Assembly (NCBI GenBank): GCA_037954665.1
Contig: JBBMOL010000038.1
Span: 3,410,001 to 3,474,000, forward strand
Direction of reading: 5' to 3'
Length of the DNA stretch: 64,000 nucleotides
DNA from: Laguncularia racemosa
Lineage: Eukaryota > Streptophyta > Magnoliopsida > Myrtales > Combretaceae
Below are positions 13,201 to 24,089 of this stretch, one piece after another. The notes under the pieces were generated by a model, which was not told the origin of the DNA, searched no databases, and saw only the letters and a list, made by a program, of their open reading frames with translations. The translations under genes were made by a program, and so were the position numbers. The first letter of the stretch is position 1. Each line of letters begins with the position of its first letter.

Positions 13201-16200
13201 ACCGTGGCCGGTCATGGGTGATTTCAACATTACTCGCCTAGTCACAGAGAAAGTAGGAGGCCGGGCATTAGTCACGGAGGCAATGTTGGATTTCCAAAGA
13301 TGCTTAGCAAGAGTGGAGTTGGAAGATCTGAGATATTCAGGGGATTTCTTTACATGGACAAACAAGCAGCAGCAGGAACCTATCCTTAGGAAGCTTGATC
13401 GGGCCATGGTTAACCTACCCTGGATGAATATGCATCCAAGTGCACATGCCTAATTCCTCCCACCTATCATATCCGATCACTCACTAGTTGTGGTCCGTAT
13501 GGATTATGGAACGAGGACTAGACAATGCCCTTTCAAATTCTTCAATTATTGGGCCGACCACGAAGGTTTCCATGACTTAGTGAGCGCCATTTGGAGAAGG
13601 GATATCCAGGGCTTCCACATGTTTCAGGTAGTCCAAAAATTGAAGCTAGTTAAGGAGGGCCTCAGAAGCTTAAATAGGGCTGAATTCTCCAACATATCGC
13701 AAAGAGTACAAGACGCGAAGCAACGATTGATACAAGTGCAAGCAGTCATACATGAAGCTGGGGACATTAACCGGTTGGAAGAAGAGCGCATAGCCTACAA
13801 AGAGTACTATACCCTTAGGGGGGCGGAGGAGAGCTTTTTCAAACAGAAGTCTAGGTCCAAATGGTTGGAGTTAGGGGATAGAAATACGGCTTACTTCCAT
13901 AAAGCCATGAAGAGCCTACACAACCGAAGCTCCATCCATAGATTGACTTGCGAGGATGGCAGTGAGGTGGCAGGGGAAGAGAAGGTCAGGCATGAGATAC
14001 TCCACTACTTCCAACATCTATATAATCCACCCATAGCTCCTACCACCACTGTCGATGTGGGGAGCTTGCTACCACGGACTCTAACGAACCAACAACAAAT
14101 TAGCCTCCTTGCCGACTACTCAGATGAGGAGATAAAGAGGGGATTTATATCACAAGCGAATGGAAAGGCTCTTGGCCCGGATGGCTTCTCTGCCCTGTTC
14201 TTCAAGAAAACTTGGGACATAGTAGGTGAGGATTTAATCAGGGCTACTAGAGAGTTTATGACATCAGGACATCTACTAAAAGAGATAAACAACATGGCCA
14301 TCACTCTAGTACCAAAGGTGACCAACCCCACTAGATTGGGGGAGTTCAGGCCAATTGCATGCTGCAATGTCATCTATAAGGCAATCTCTAAGGTGCTTGC
14401 AGTAAGGATGAAATCGGTGTTACCATCTTTAGTGGGGCGGGAACAGGCAGCTTTTGTCCCGGGGAGGAAGATTGCAGATAATATATTCTTAGCTCAGGAA
14501 CTCATGGCAAATTATCATGCCAAAGTGGGAGCTCCTCGCTGCATGATGAAGGTGGACCTTCAAAAAGCCTATGATACGGTAAGATGGGATTTTGTGATAG
14601 GGGTTCTCTCGGTTATGCAATTTCCTCCCCATTTCTGCATGTTAATGAGTCAGTGCATATCAACGCCAAAATACTCCGTAAATGTGAATGGGGAACTTGT
14701 GGGGTTTTTTGCGAGTAAAAGAGGCTTAAGGCAAGGAGATCCTATATCTCCTTACCTTTTTGTACTTTGTATGGAAATCCTCTCAATGCGATTGAGACAA
14801 CTTATACAGCACCCGGGGTACTCACTTCATTGGAGGTGCTAGAATGAACGTCCCACCCATCTCTGTTTTGCAGATGACCTCCTCATATTTGCTAAGGGGA
14901 ACAAAGAATCTATCTCTTTGGTACGACATACTTTGCAGGACTTCCAGGCCATCTCAGGACTGGCAGTAAATAACCACAAGATTAGCATTTTCTTTTCTCA
15001 GGTCCCAGTTAGCATGAAGGAGGCCATAATCCAATGCACTTAGTTCAATGAGGGCAAAACTACCGGTGCGGTACCTAGGGGTTCCCCTTAATCTCATCGA
15101 AGCTCAAGAAACAGGATTGTGAAATGTTAGTGGAATGCACTATGGCCCGAATCAATTCATGGACAGCCAAGCACTTATCCTATGCGGGCAAGCTTCAGTT
15201 AATCAGATCTGTCCTCTTCTCCATGCAGGTATATTGGTACTCCATCTTTGTACTTCCAAAGTCGGTTGTCACGAGAATAGAGCAGCTACTTAGGAATTTC
15301 CTTTGGAGTGGCGACCCGCACACATTCATCAAGGCAAAAGTCAAGTGGGCTGAAGTGTGTCAACCAAAAGGAAGTGGTGGTCTTGGGTTACTGGATATCC
15401 ACCAGTGGAACAAAGCCATCCAAATTAAGCACATATGGAGACTTTGCAAGCAGGGAACAAAGAGCTTATGGCCGGAATGGGTTTACTCCACTATACTCAA
15501 GGGAAAGAACTTCTGGTCGTCCAAGGCTCCAGCCGTCTGTTCTTGGACATGGAAGAAATTACTCAAACTGAGAGGTTTGGTTAGATCTTCTTTCTATTGG
15601 GAACCAAACAATGGCCTAGATATCTCTCTATGGGCAGATTTTTGGCTCTTGTCAGGACCTCTGGATACCTTGTTTAGTGCTCGGGTCATGCACAGCACGG
15701 GCTTCCCAGCTACAACTAGGCTATGTTCCATAATGAATGGCAACGATTGGAGTATCCCGAGGGGCCCACCGTGGGATAGTTTCAGCATTCCCCAATCCAT
15801 CAAACCGAATAGCACAGAGTAGGACCGCTTTTGTTGGAAACACTCACGATCTAGAGAGTACACCATCAAGAGTGGCTACACCTTCCTAAACCCCCCAAGA
15901 CCTAGCATGCCTTGGCAGAGAGTAGTATGGAATAAAACCTCCCTACCTAGACATGCTTTCATACTATGGTTGGCTTGGTGAAGGAAATTATCCACCCTTG
16001 ATAGGATACATCGCTGGGGGCTAGCGCAGTCTACTACTTGCTTCCCATGTAACCAACATCCGGAGGACCACACTCACCTTTTCTTCCAGTGTGATTACAC
16101 ATCACAAGTCTGGAGTATAGTTTGTGACTACATGAATTGTCCAGTTTCCTCCAACAACTGGGAACAAGTGACCGGATTTTTGATGGCTCTGGGTGACTCA

Positions 16201-18049
16201 TCGACACATCAGAGGTGGTGTGCAACTTTAGCTGCAACAGTTTATTGCGTATGGCGCACCCGTAATCAAGTGCGTCTTGGGAAAGCTCTCCCGGGGATTA
16301 GCATACTAGCAAATCACGTTCGAGCCTACATAAGGCCATTGTAACCCTACCACTTTACTCTATACTAGTGCCTAGGGTAGCATGCTAGCACACTTATTGT
16401 TGATGTGCTCCTTGTAAATTTGCTTTCCTGTATTGTATCACTCAATGTTTGCAAATCAATAAATTATTAATTACCCAAAAAAAGTTGCAGAATTGTGCAA
16501 TCTTGCCCTTAAGAGTTCCTCAACTCATAAATTCCAAAGTTTATGGCGATAGTGACAAATTTTACACAATTAATACAATGCCCCATGAAGAACCTGTTGT
16601 GATATAAATTGCATTTAAATTTTTCACATAATTGGATTGATAAGGAACATTGAATTAATAATATAAGCCTCATGATAGCTTTTCAAAGTTAGTGTGCTTC
16701 TATTATTTGGGGTTAAAGTTTTTGTAAGTTAAGGTTTTGTTGAACAGCTTTAGAATTCTTCCCCCCCAAAAGAACAACTTTAGAACTTTAATGGCAACAT
16801 TGCACTAAGCTATTCATTAAGAGAAAAAGTGTGCAATTTTGTAAGTTTCAAGGGCTTACCAAGTCCTTAGCCAAATTAATATTTGATGAGGGGGATTTTG
16901 TTTCTCACTTATAAAATAATAAAAGGTGTAATTTTGGGTTTTCATATTTTATGTTTGAACCTTAAAGTAGTTCTTAAGTCTGTATTTGGTTTTCCATAAG
17001 TGTCTTAATTTCGGTTCAGTCTCTCAATATTTTTCTCAATGGGATTTGTAAATTGTTTTTATTGTTTCTGTTATTGATTTAGATTCAGTTTAGTTATGCC
17101 TTTCAATGTTTTTTCCTAATTGCTGATTTTGTAACTTAGATTTAAAAGTGATTCATGGCAAGCAAGTTTTTTTGTCTTTATAAAATTTGGGTTGCTGCTT
17201 CTGATTTGCTGATATTGCTTTTGATGCTTGACTTGCAGCTGCTATACAATGTTTGAAGAGGAAGAAATTGTATGAGCAGCAAGTTGAGCAGCTTGGGAAT
17301 TTTCAACTGCGTATTCATGATCAGGTGAGGTTGATATGTATTTGTTTTAAGATTGCTCGCAGCATTATTGCTTTCTTCTTAATGAGATTCTTTATGTAAA
17401 TTTTCCAGATGATAATGCTAGAGGGGGCAAAAGCCACGACCGAGACTGTTGATGCTTTAAGGACTGGAGCATCAGCAATGAAGGCAATGCAAAAAGCAAC
17501 GTATGTGTTTTTATATTGCAATTAACATTCAATAACTTACACTGTCTTGACATGCTGAATGATGCATTTCATTCCTTATATGTATGTGATGGGGCAATTT
17601 GAATGGGACTGATATTTATCCCAATTAATGGTGTTATGATATCCTTGCATCGATCCTCATTTACAGTAACATTGATGATGTGGACAAGACCATGGATGAG
17701 ATTAATGAGCAGACTGAGAACATGAAGCAGATTCAGGAAGCACTGTCTGCACCTCTTGGTGCTGCAGCTGATTTTGATGAGGTAGTCATCTGCCCCACAT
17801 AGTGTAAGCTTCTTTCATCACTCCGTGTTGCAGCCTGATTGAAAGCCACTGTTCTTATTACAGGATGAATTGGAAGCTGAGCTTGAAGAATTGGAAGGTG
17901 CTGAGTTGGAAGAACAACTCCTCCAGCCTGCGACTACAGCTCCTGCAGCTCCGGTGCATGTGCCTGCTGCTCAGCGGCCAGCTCGACCTGCAAAGCAAAC
18001 TGCTGAAGAGGACGAACTCGCTGCTTTACAGGCTGAGATGGCACTTTAA
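7207..18049 (+). CDS. SNF7: SNF7/VPS32 (CHMP4-like) ESCRT-III subunit, six coding exons
   Basis: Coding exons: 7207-7281, 8044-8143, 17239-17324, 17409-17500, 17667-17781 and 17864-18049, all with GT-AG introns and phases that join to a 217-residue protein, the usual length for plant SNF7. It starts MFNRLFGKPKQEASNALTTL, where the short amphipathic N-terminus binds membrane. The helical core follows: basic helices 1-2 (EMLEKKEKVLIKKA, then AAIQCLKRKKLYEQQVEQLG), then IHDQMIMLEGAKATTETVDAL and an acidic region with NIDDVDKTMDEINEQTENM. It ends in a Pro/Ala linker and a final helix ELAALQAEMAL, the Bro1/ALIX-binding type. SNF7 polymerises on endosomes to bud vesicles into multivesicular bodies. 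Intron 2 is about 9.1 kb because a LINE lies in it. No defect is seen in the coding sequence. Confidence 0.95.
9044..9061. repeat. (AT)n microsatellite
   Basis: A short run of AT dinucleotides lies inside SNF7 intron 2. Similar AT runs occur at 22273-22291, 34872-34893 and 57893-57911, and an AAT trinucleotide run at about 21787-21803. Confidence 0.85.
9290..9782. repeat. Tandem duplication, 251-bp period, in SNF7 intron 2
   Basis: Two copies of about 240 bp start CCTTAACCACTAG at 9290 and 9541. Both continue through TGCAAGCTTCTCC, GAGAGCATTAAGCAATGG and AAGTAAAAATTATGTTGAA. Each copy carries several substitutions and small indels. The start of the unit resembles the ends of tRNA-derived plant SINE or MITE remnants, but that identity is not established. 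Confidence 0.85.
11223..11235 (+). repeat. Candidate left target-site duplication of the LINE
   Basis: TGCAGAGGTGTGC here matches TGCAGAATTGTGC at 16486-16498 in 11 of 13 positions. The right copy directly follows the A-rich tail of the LINE (tail ends at 16483), as expected for target-primed insertion. The two mismatches suggest an old insertion. Confidence 0.5.
11405..12682 (+). pseudogene. LINE ORF1: DUF4283 plus zinc-knuckle protein
   Basis: This open frame runs from 11405 (before the first ATG at 11552) to the stop at 12680-12682. It therefore probably began further upstream; an ATG pair at 11398 is in another frame, so the start is lost or shifted. From 11630 the protein shows a DUF4283-like domain (NTLVGYFLGRKLPYSLV, then GFFYFQFSEESD, VWAIFSRVPCEYL). 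It is followed by a zinc knuckle, CATCKVFGHKC, near residue 205 counted from 11552. The tail is low-complexity. Proteins of this kind bind element RNA and accompany ORF2 during target-primed reverse transcription. Confidence 0.8.
12784..16344 (+). pseudogene. LINE ORF2: endonuclease, reverse transcriptase and zf-RVT domain, broken
   Basis: The endonuclease part begins at 12806 (MSVATWNVRGLNDL, an APE-type start), with MGDFNITR near 13214. The reverse transcriptase follows with GPDGFSALFF, FRPIACCNVIYKAISKVLA, MKVDLQKAYDTV, RGLRQGDPISPYLF and the catalytic FADD (about 14870, just after a stop). The C-terminal part has the SYAGKLQLIRSVL block and the zf-RVT region (SLPRHAFILWLAW, then a CFPC/HLFFQC pair of metal ligands near 16040-16095). 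In-frame stops occur near 12995, 13172, 13451, 14840, 15041, 15820 and 15979. Two frame shifts lie between about 15050 and 15120. All domains are present but the gene is dead. Confidence 0.88.
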
Positions 18050-20450
18050 GCTGGTCAGAAAACCCCATGTCCCACATTCCATTGAGTTCAAGAGTGTTGG
18101 ATTCTTGTTTTCTGGCGTGTAGACTTTTCAGTTGCTTATGATGATATTGTATCTTTAACTTTGACTTGCCCTAGTTGATTTAGTTGATTACTCTATGCAG
18201 GTGAGATCTACAGTGGCTATGTAAAGCTTTTGCCAAAATAGCATGGTGTTAGATTTCTTACCTCGGCGTTGCGACAGCATTTACACTGTTCTTGTATTTG
18301 TGTGATTGATAGTTACAATATGTATATAAAGGCACATAAGTTAACTGATGTCTCCTTTAACAATTATATATCCTGGTCCGTTAATCATGAAATAAGATTG
18401 CTGCTTCTTTTTATGACCGCAATCTCTGAATTATTCAGGGTTGCATCCCCTTTTACTTGAAATTTCCAGTCCATCGATCCTTTTTAAGAATCTGAAACAT
18501 AAACGTAAAATCTACCAGATCACACCCTTATGCTTTCCCAAGCTTTACCCTTTGTGGTATATTCTGCACGTGTATCATATAAAAATGTACGGCCTTGAAG
18601 TTGTGCGAGTCCTACTCGGTCGGGTACGTGTGAAGGTTCAAATCCTTGCTTTCTTGTTCATTTGTGATAAGTAAAGTTAAATAAGTTTTGGTTATGGGTC
18701 CTTGTAGAAAAATGCCTGTAGTATGAGAGGCAATTATATTTCAGAAATCAGATCAGGTATAATATGTAATAACTGTTGCATTGTGATGCTATTGCTACTA
18801 TCTGTGATTTAATTCTATCACAGTTATGGTCATAATGTTACAAAGGTGTCATGGAAACTAAATAGTTAGGAAGATCGGTAATGACCAGAATTGGCTCTTT
18901 TTGGATGAGTATACGCCTTAACCCTCTTGTAATTCAAATGGAAGTGTCTTCTTTTTGCTCCCATTTGCACCTCAATGTTTATTAGGGATTGTCTTTTCCT
19001 TGTTTCTCTACCCATACCCGCGCCGCGCCACCCCCCCACCCTTTACCTTTCCCTTTAGAAAATTAGTTCTGGACAACAAGGAAAAAGGAGATTCAACATG
19101 TTAAGGTTTGAAGTAAAATGCATGGCTAATACAATCTTCTCTAATACGGCATGATAAGACATGTCTGGATTTGATGCAATTGATAGATACGGATGGTAGA
19201 AATACAATCCCCAATTGATAAGACTAGTTCGAATGTTTTAAAGTAGTGTTTGAAAGCTTGGACTCCAGACGCCTAAAAATTATCTATCTCAGTAGTTACT
19301 GAAGTACTCAAGGATTTCACATTAGTTTTTGTACTCCATCGGAAGCAAATGTTATTACTCTCTTTTTTTTCCATCTGTCTATCCTTCTATCACTATTTAC
19401 GGTGTGTTCTCTTATTCCAACCTATGGAAGAGCATCAAAATTGGGTCTTGTAGGTAGGAGTGCAAATAATTTGAATCGAGCCAACGCTTGATTGAATTTA
19501 AATTTAGCTTCTTAATCTTGGCTTAAGTAAACACGTTTGATATATTCATAATTATAAATAGCAAGAATGACTTGATGAATGATTGTACAAAACTCGGACT
19601 AAATATAAAGCCAAGCTCGATTAGCTTGCCCGATTACGAATGTACTCTTTCAATCAGAAGATTAAAAAGGGAAATCGCAATGTCTAGTATCTAGATTTTT
19701 CCTGCTTGGATGAACCTGTAAAGGAGGAAGATTGGTTACCCAGAATGCTGATCGTTTCCGGAACTCATTGACCCGGTTCCTTATATTAATGCTAATGCCT
19801 TTCAAGGCTGGCAAGCACAAGTGTATGTATATCGAACATCCTTGTACTAATGCCATCTTGAGCAATAATTTCGTGTTGCCATTGTGATTCTTGTATGCGA
19901 ACTATGTAGTGTCCTTTATGAAATTGATCAGGTCTCTTCTGAACCAAACCTTCATGGTGAAATCTCGATTCCTAGGTATTAGCCCTTCAAGAATTTTGCG
20001 GATAAGTTTTCTGAATTTTCAAAAATTTATTAATCCGCCTTTCATTCTGAGAACCTCAGAGTTTCTTAATATGCTCTATCAGCCTTTTAATTTAACCAGC
20101 AAAAAACACATTGATGGGATAACTGAAGCTTCTATACAGTTTTTAGGGAGTAAGATAAAAAATAAAAACAAATATAAGAAGGGTCTTCGATAATAATCTT
20201 ATTCTTATCTAAAAACCCATCCTTATCGTAAGAGTTTATAACTTAATGAACAGGGGTCAAGGATCCAGCAATAAAAAATGCTATCTCGCTGCAATGCATT
20301 CCTCATCCATCATTCAAATAAATTCACCAAAATCAATAATCAATTGATTAGCAAAGAATTGAAAACAGTAGTCTAATGTTTCAAAGAATGTGAATGTTGT
20401 CAACATGAATATTGAAACGAACTAAAGAATAAAGAATAAAGAATAAAAGC
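18050..20450. other. SNF7 3' UTR and gene-free spacer
   Basis: The SNF7 3' UTR begins at 18050, and its end is not marked by a clear AATAAA. Small open frames here (for example 19662-19865 minus and 19891-20193 plus) have no recognisable domain or start context. Between 19460 and 19650 there are AAGCTCGATTAGCTTG-like words that resemble ends of old DNA transposons. Confidence 0.5.
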
Positions 20451-20511
20451 AGATTCTATTCATTCAAATTCTCCTTCCAGCAATATCCCTAGTCTGGTTT
20501 CCCCCATAATT

Positions 20512-20709
20512 TCAGTGAAAAAGGTATGTAAGCACCAAGGCCACCAACATTAGCACATAAGCAACGCCTTGGTCAATCGCCACACCTGCATTTACAACAC
20601 AACAAAAATTAAAGAAAAAAAAAGTACAAATTATGCTTCATATACACCACCACATGCATGTGTTTCGAGTATCAAAAGAGGGAGCTGAAGGACCATACCA
20701 TCACTGGAG

Positions 20710-20741
<32 letters not shown>

Positions 20742-20831
20742 GGCAGGATTTTGGGCATAGCCCATTCTCACGAAAAGAGCAGCCATAACAATAGCTAGAA
20801 TTTCCAAAACCATTGTGTTTGCCCTGTACAT
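20512..20831 (-). CDS. Arabinogalactan peptide (AGP20/22/41-like), two exons
   Basis: Exon 1 is 20831-20699 and exon 2 is 20585-20512 on the minus strand. The GT-AG intron splits a Gly codon. The product is 68 residues (62 if the second Met, at 20813, is used). It has a hydrophobic signal peptide (MVLEILAIVMAALFVRMGYA) and then a mature peptide QNPAPAPAPAPAPAPSSDG whose Ala-Pro repeats are sites for Pro hydroxylation and arabinogalactan addition. A C-terminal hydrophobic tail (AYVLMLVALVLTYLFH) directs GPI anchoring. This is the full layout of plant AG peptides, which are placed at the outer plasma membrane. Their exact role is poorly known. The CDS is intact and a TATA box lies about 96 bases upstream. 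Confidence 0.93.
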
Positions 20832-20926
20832 CTTGTCAATACCAAGCTAGCTTATTGGAAAACTTGGTATGACTCTAGAACTATATGTGAAGATTTTGAA
20901 TGATCTAAAACTAAGGATTTGATGGG

Positions 20927-20934
20927 TTTATATA
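20927..20934 (-). promoter_or_regulatory. TATA box of the AG peptide gene
   Basis: The minus strand reads TATATAAA here, 96 bases before the first possible ATG. That leaves a 5' UTR of about 60 bases. It is the only good TATA match in the right place. Confidence 0.6.
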
Positions 20935-20939
20935 GAAGA

Positions 20940-23900
20940 AGATATAGATATGGAAAAATCATATAATAACTAATTGAATCAAAAGAGAATCTTTTTTAGA
21001 GAAACCGCCACTCTGGCTCCAAGTGATTTTGAGTTGGAAATTATTAGCCTTCATGGGCTCACAATTTATGCCGTTGATTAGTGTCATGTGTACGGGCAAT
21101 AATTGTCGAACGTTATCTGTATATTCTAGAAGGAATATAAGTGTTTATTCTGTGTAAAATAAATTCCTAAAAAGTAGTCCTAGTTGTATAAGAAAACTAC
21201 ATCTTAGATACAAAATCACGTTTAAACTGTCGAATCAGATACTTAGTAAATTTTTTTCTTTGATCTATCATAAGCAATCCGCAAATTTTTCCTTATCAAA
21301 TTCCAAAAATCACATCCTTTAATTTATTTCAATTGACATATATCAAATCACCATTTTCATAGTTTCATAGAGGAATTTCACCTAAAAATTAGTCTTTAAA
21401 GCAGGAACACTTTGCATTATTAATAGTATATGTTAACAGATGCTCCAAGATTGCTAAGAAGCTATAATAAAAATCTTTGTATTTTCATATAATTATTTTT
21501 TAAAATAACATTATAATCAACATTAAATAATATAAAGACATTTCACTTTTTACTCTTAATAAATGTTCATGGGAGACCCGCTTAGACATTTTACAGGAAA
21601 ATGTTTATGGCCCATTTTAATATGCTAAATTAAATAGATTTATACTTTCTTTTTATGTACTTATTTTTTCTTAACGAATGTAATTGATATTAAAAAATTA
21701 CATTACCCCAAAGAACATTAAAAAGTATGAAAACTTTCTGCTTTAATCCTTAATAAATGTTTTTTTTTTTAAAAAACCCAAATTTATAATAATAATAATA
21801 ATAAAAAAGATATAATTTGAATGGTTTTTAACATGTGTCCCTTAACAATACCCAAAGAAAAATTTGTCCATATATGGAGTAAGATTATAATATTAATTTG
21901 TACCATGTACAGAGAGACCATGTCTCCAGTCCAATGAATGAGTCTGCTTTTCATACCTTCCACATGCACTGACTGATCTGTTTGTTATTTTCGTAGTTGG
22001 TGGATTTGAAAAAGATACTCCGCTAGAATAATGGAAAAAAACAAACAATAATAATAAAATAAAATTCAGCCGTTACAACTTTCTTTATATTACCAAACCA
22101 CTAGTTACTATTTTATTGAAAATAAAGTGGAGAAATCAAATTTATTTCATTTGAGTAGAGCAAAATTATCAAATAATATCCATCTAGAATTTGTAACTTT
22201 GTACTATAATGCTATTATATCTATATGGTGGAGGAAATTACAAAAATAAATAATCAAGTAAGTCCATTAATGAATATATATATATATATATTGTTTGTAT
22301 CATTTTCATTTTGTAATGTAACAAACACAACGGTTAATTACTTTATAAATTCTACTACGGCCTACTAGATCCATACTTGACATGTATAATGTTTAAAAAG
22401 AAATTATTCTATAGTTATAACAAGAATCATATTTTCTTATAATGTAAAAATTGTATCATTTTAAAATGGAGTTCAAGCAAGAGTTAAAATGCCATGTTGC
22501 CTCTTGTAAAGTAATAAAATTGAGTTTAATATCAAGACACGAATCATTGTCCCTCCGATTGTGTCAATACACATAATAACAAAAACAAATTCCAATATCT
22601 ATCTATACTACGAGGTAACACGATTACTAAATTTTGAAAATAAGTAACTCTTATTTCCTTATTTCTATGTATAAATGAATGGAAGAAATTATCGTATGTT
22701 ATATTTTCTTTTTTTTTTCTTACTTTTATACAATAGAGAAGAAAATCTTTTTTATAAACTTTAGAAGGAATAAAGAAAAAAAAAATTTAATAATTAAATC
22801 TTTTTCAAACTAACATCCATATCTTACTGATTGATAAGATTTGGATTCCATGAATAGCGACATGATAATTCAAAATTTGCTTTAAGTTATGCATTTGATG
22901 GCATCAACCTTCTTTCAATTATTTTCTAAACCTATTTCCTTGATTATGGTGGTTCATGTTTATTTCGTTCTATCAAATTAATTAAACTTCTTTCAATGAT
23001 TATTCTATTATTTCATAATAACTTAATTATCTAAATAATTCTTGTTTTGTAATAATTAATGGCATAATTTAGTAATCACTAAAATTTCTAGTCAATAAAA
23101 CTTGTTACTTTAGTTGTACCGTTATGTGTGAACCTTTAGATTTCTATACATGGAGACGGTTTCTTTTATATACAAACCAAGGTAACCAACTTAGTAGTTA
23201 TTACCTATTTAATGTGATAGAAAAGGTTGTGAACTTTAACCACTTTGAATAGATTATCATGTAATTAAATCTATTCAACAAATGGAACTTAATTGAACCA
23301 TTGCATACTATGTCATCAATATTCAACATTTTAACTTAGTTTTCAAGATAATTTAAACTCAATATATTTTATCATGGTCTAGTGACTTTTATCCAAATCA
23401 AGGAACTATAAGTATTGACTCCCTAATCCAATAGAGGGATCAAACTTATCTTAACTTATCATTATCCTCTCTATATGATAAACATATTATTTGCAATCTT
23501 AATTAAGAATATCTTTAATGACATCAAAGTTTGACCATCCATATATAGGATACATAAAGGTCTCAATTCGAGAGATTATTTTTTCTCATTCATATGTAGA
23601 ATCCACTTAGTGAATTGTGTCTAGTGTATTAACTTAACTTTGGGAACCCACTTTTATAATGTGGAAATCCTTTATTTGATCTAGTGAGAATGACCATTGT
23701 CATGTAACATGTTGATCTAAAAGTCTCTATCCTTTCTAGATATTTATTCAATTAAGGATAGTTTTAGATGATAATATATCATGGTGTACGCATTAATAAT
23801 ATATCTTTATTATTACTTTGCACATAATGGTGATTTATATTACTTTGTTGCAAATATATACAAGTAGAAGAGTGAATATATATACAATATTTTTTTTCCT

Positions 23901-24085
23901 TTTATCGGTAATATTCATAAATACAATTAAATTGTTTTGGTACATTGTATATAAACTACAATAATCTAGCTTGCACTCTTGCTAAGAACTACATATTCTA
24001 AGCCTTAGGCTTCTCATATGGGTCTCATGTTTCTGCTAAAGTAAAAATTTTGTGAGTGAATCTATAACATTTTCATTTATTACTA
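20940..24085. other. AT-rich gene-free stretch
   Basis: No coding signal was seen. The part from about 22860 to 24085 lies just downstream (in the element's direction) of the minus-strand copia relic and could hold its worn 3' LTR, but I found no matching partner to show this. Confidence 0.4.
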
Positions 24086-24089
24086 CTTT

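Larger units (their letters stand above)
11236..16483 (+). mobile_element. L1-type plant LINE, sense-oriented inside SNF7 intron 2
   Basis: The element has the plant L1 order: a short 5' part, ORF1 (nucleic-acid-binding protein), ORF2 (endonuclease, reverse transcriptase, zinc-binding C-terminus) and a short 3' end finishing AATAAATTATTAATTACCC plus seven A residues. Its GC content is clearly higher than that of the surrounding intron. Diverged candidate target duplications flank it (11223-11235 and 16486-16498). Several stops and frameshifts break the reading frames, so it cannot move by itself. It lies in the same direction as SNF7 and is removed with intron 2. The exact 5' end is inferred from the candidate duplication. 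Confidence 0.85.

Noticed and set aside
18590..18660. tRNA-like stretch with GGTTCAAATCC (B-box match)
   Set aside because: The T-arm forms only four pairs, no acceptor partner for GCTTTCT exists upstream, and no cloverleaf could be drawn. A chance match or organelle scrap is more likely.
19662..20193. Two opposite small frames between SNF7 and the AG peptide gene
   Set aside because: No domain, no promoter signs and ordinary AT-rich composition.
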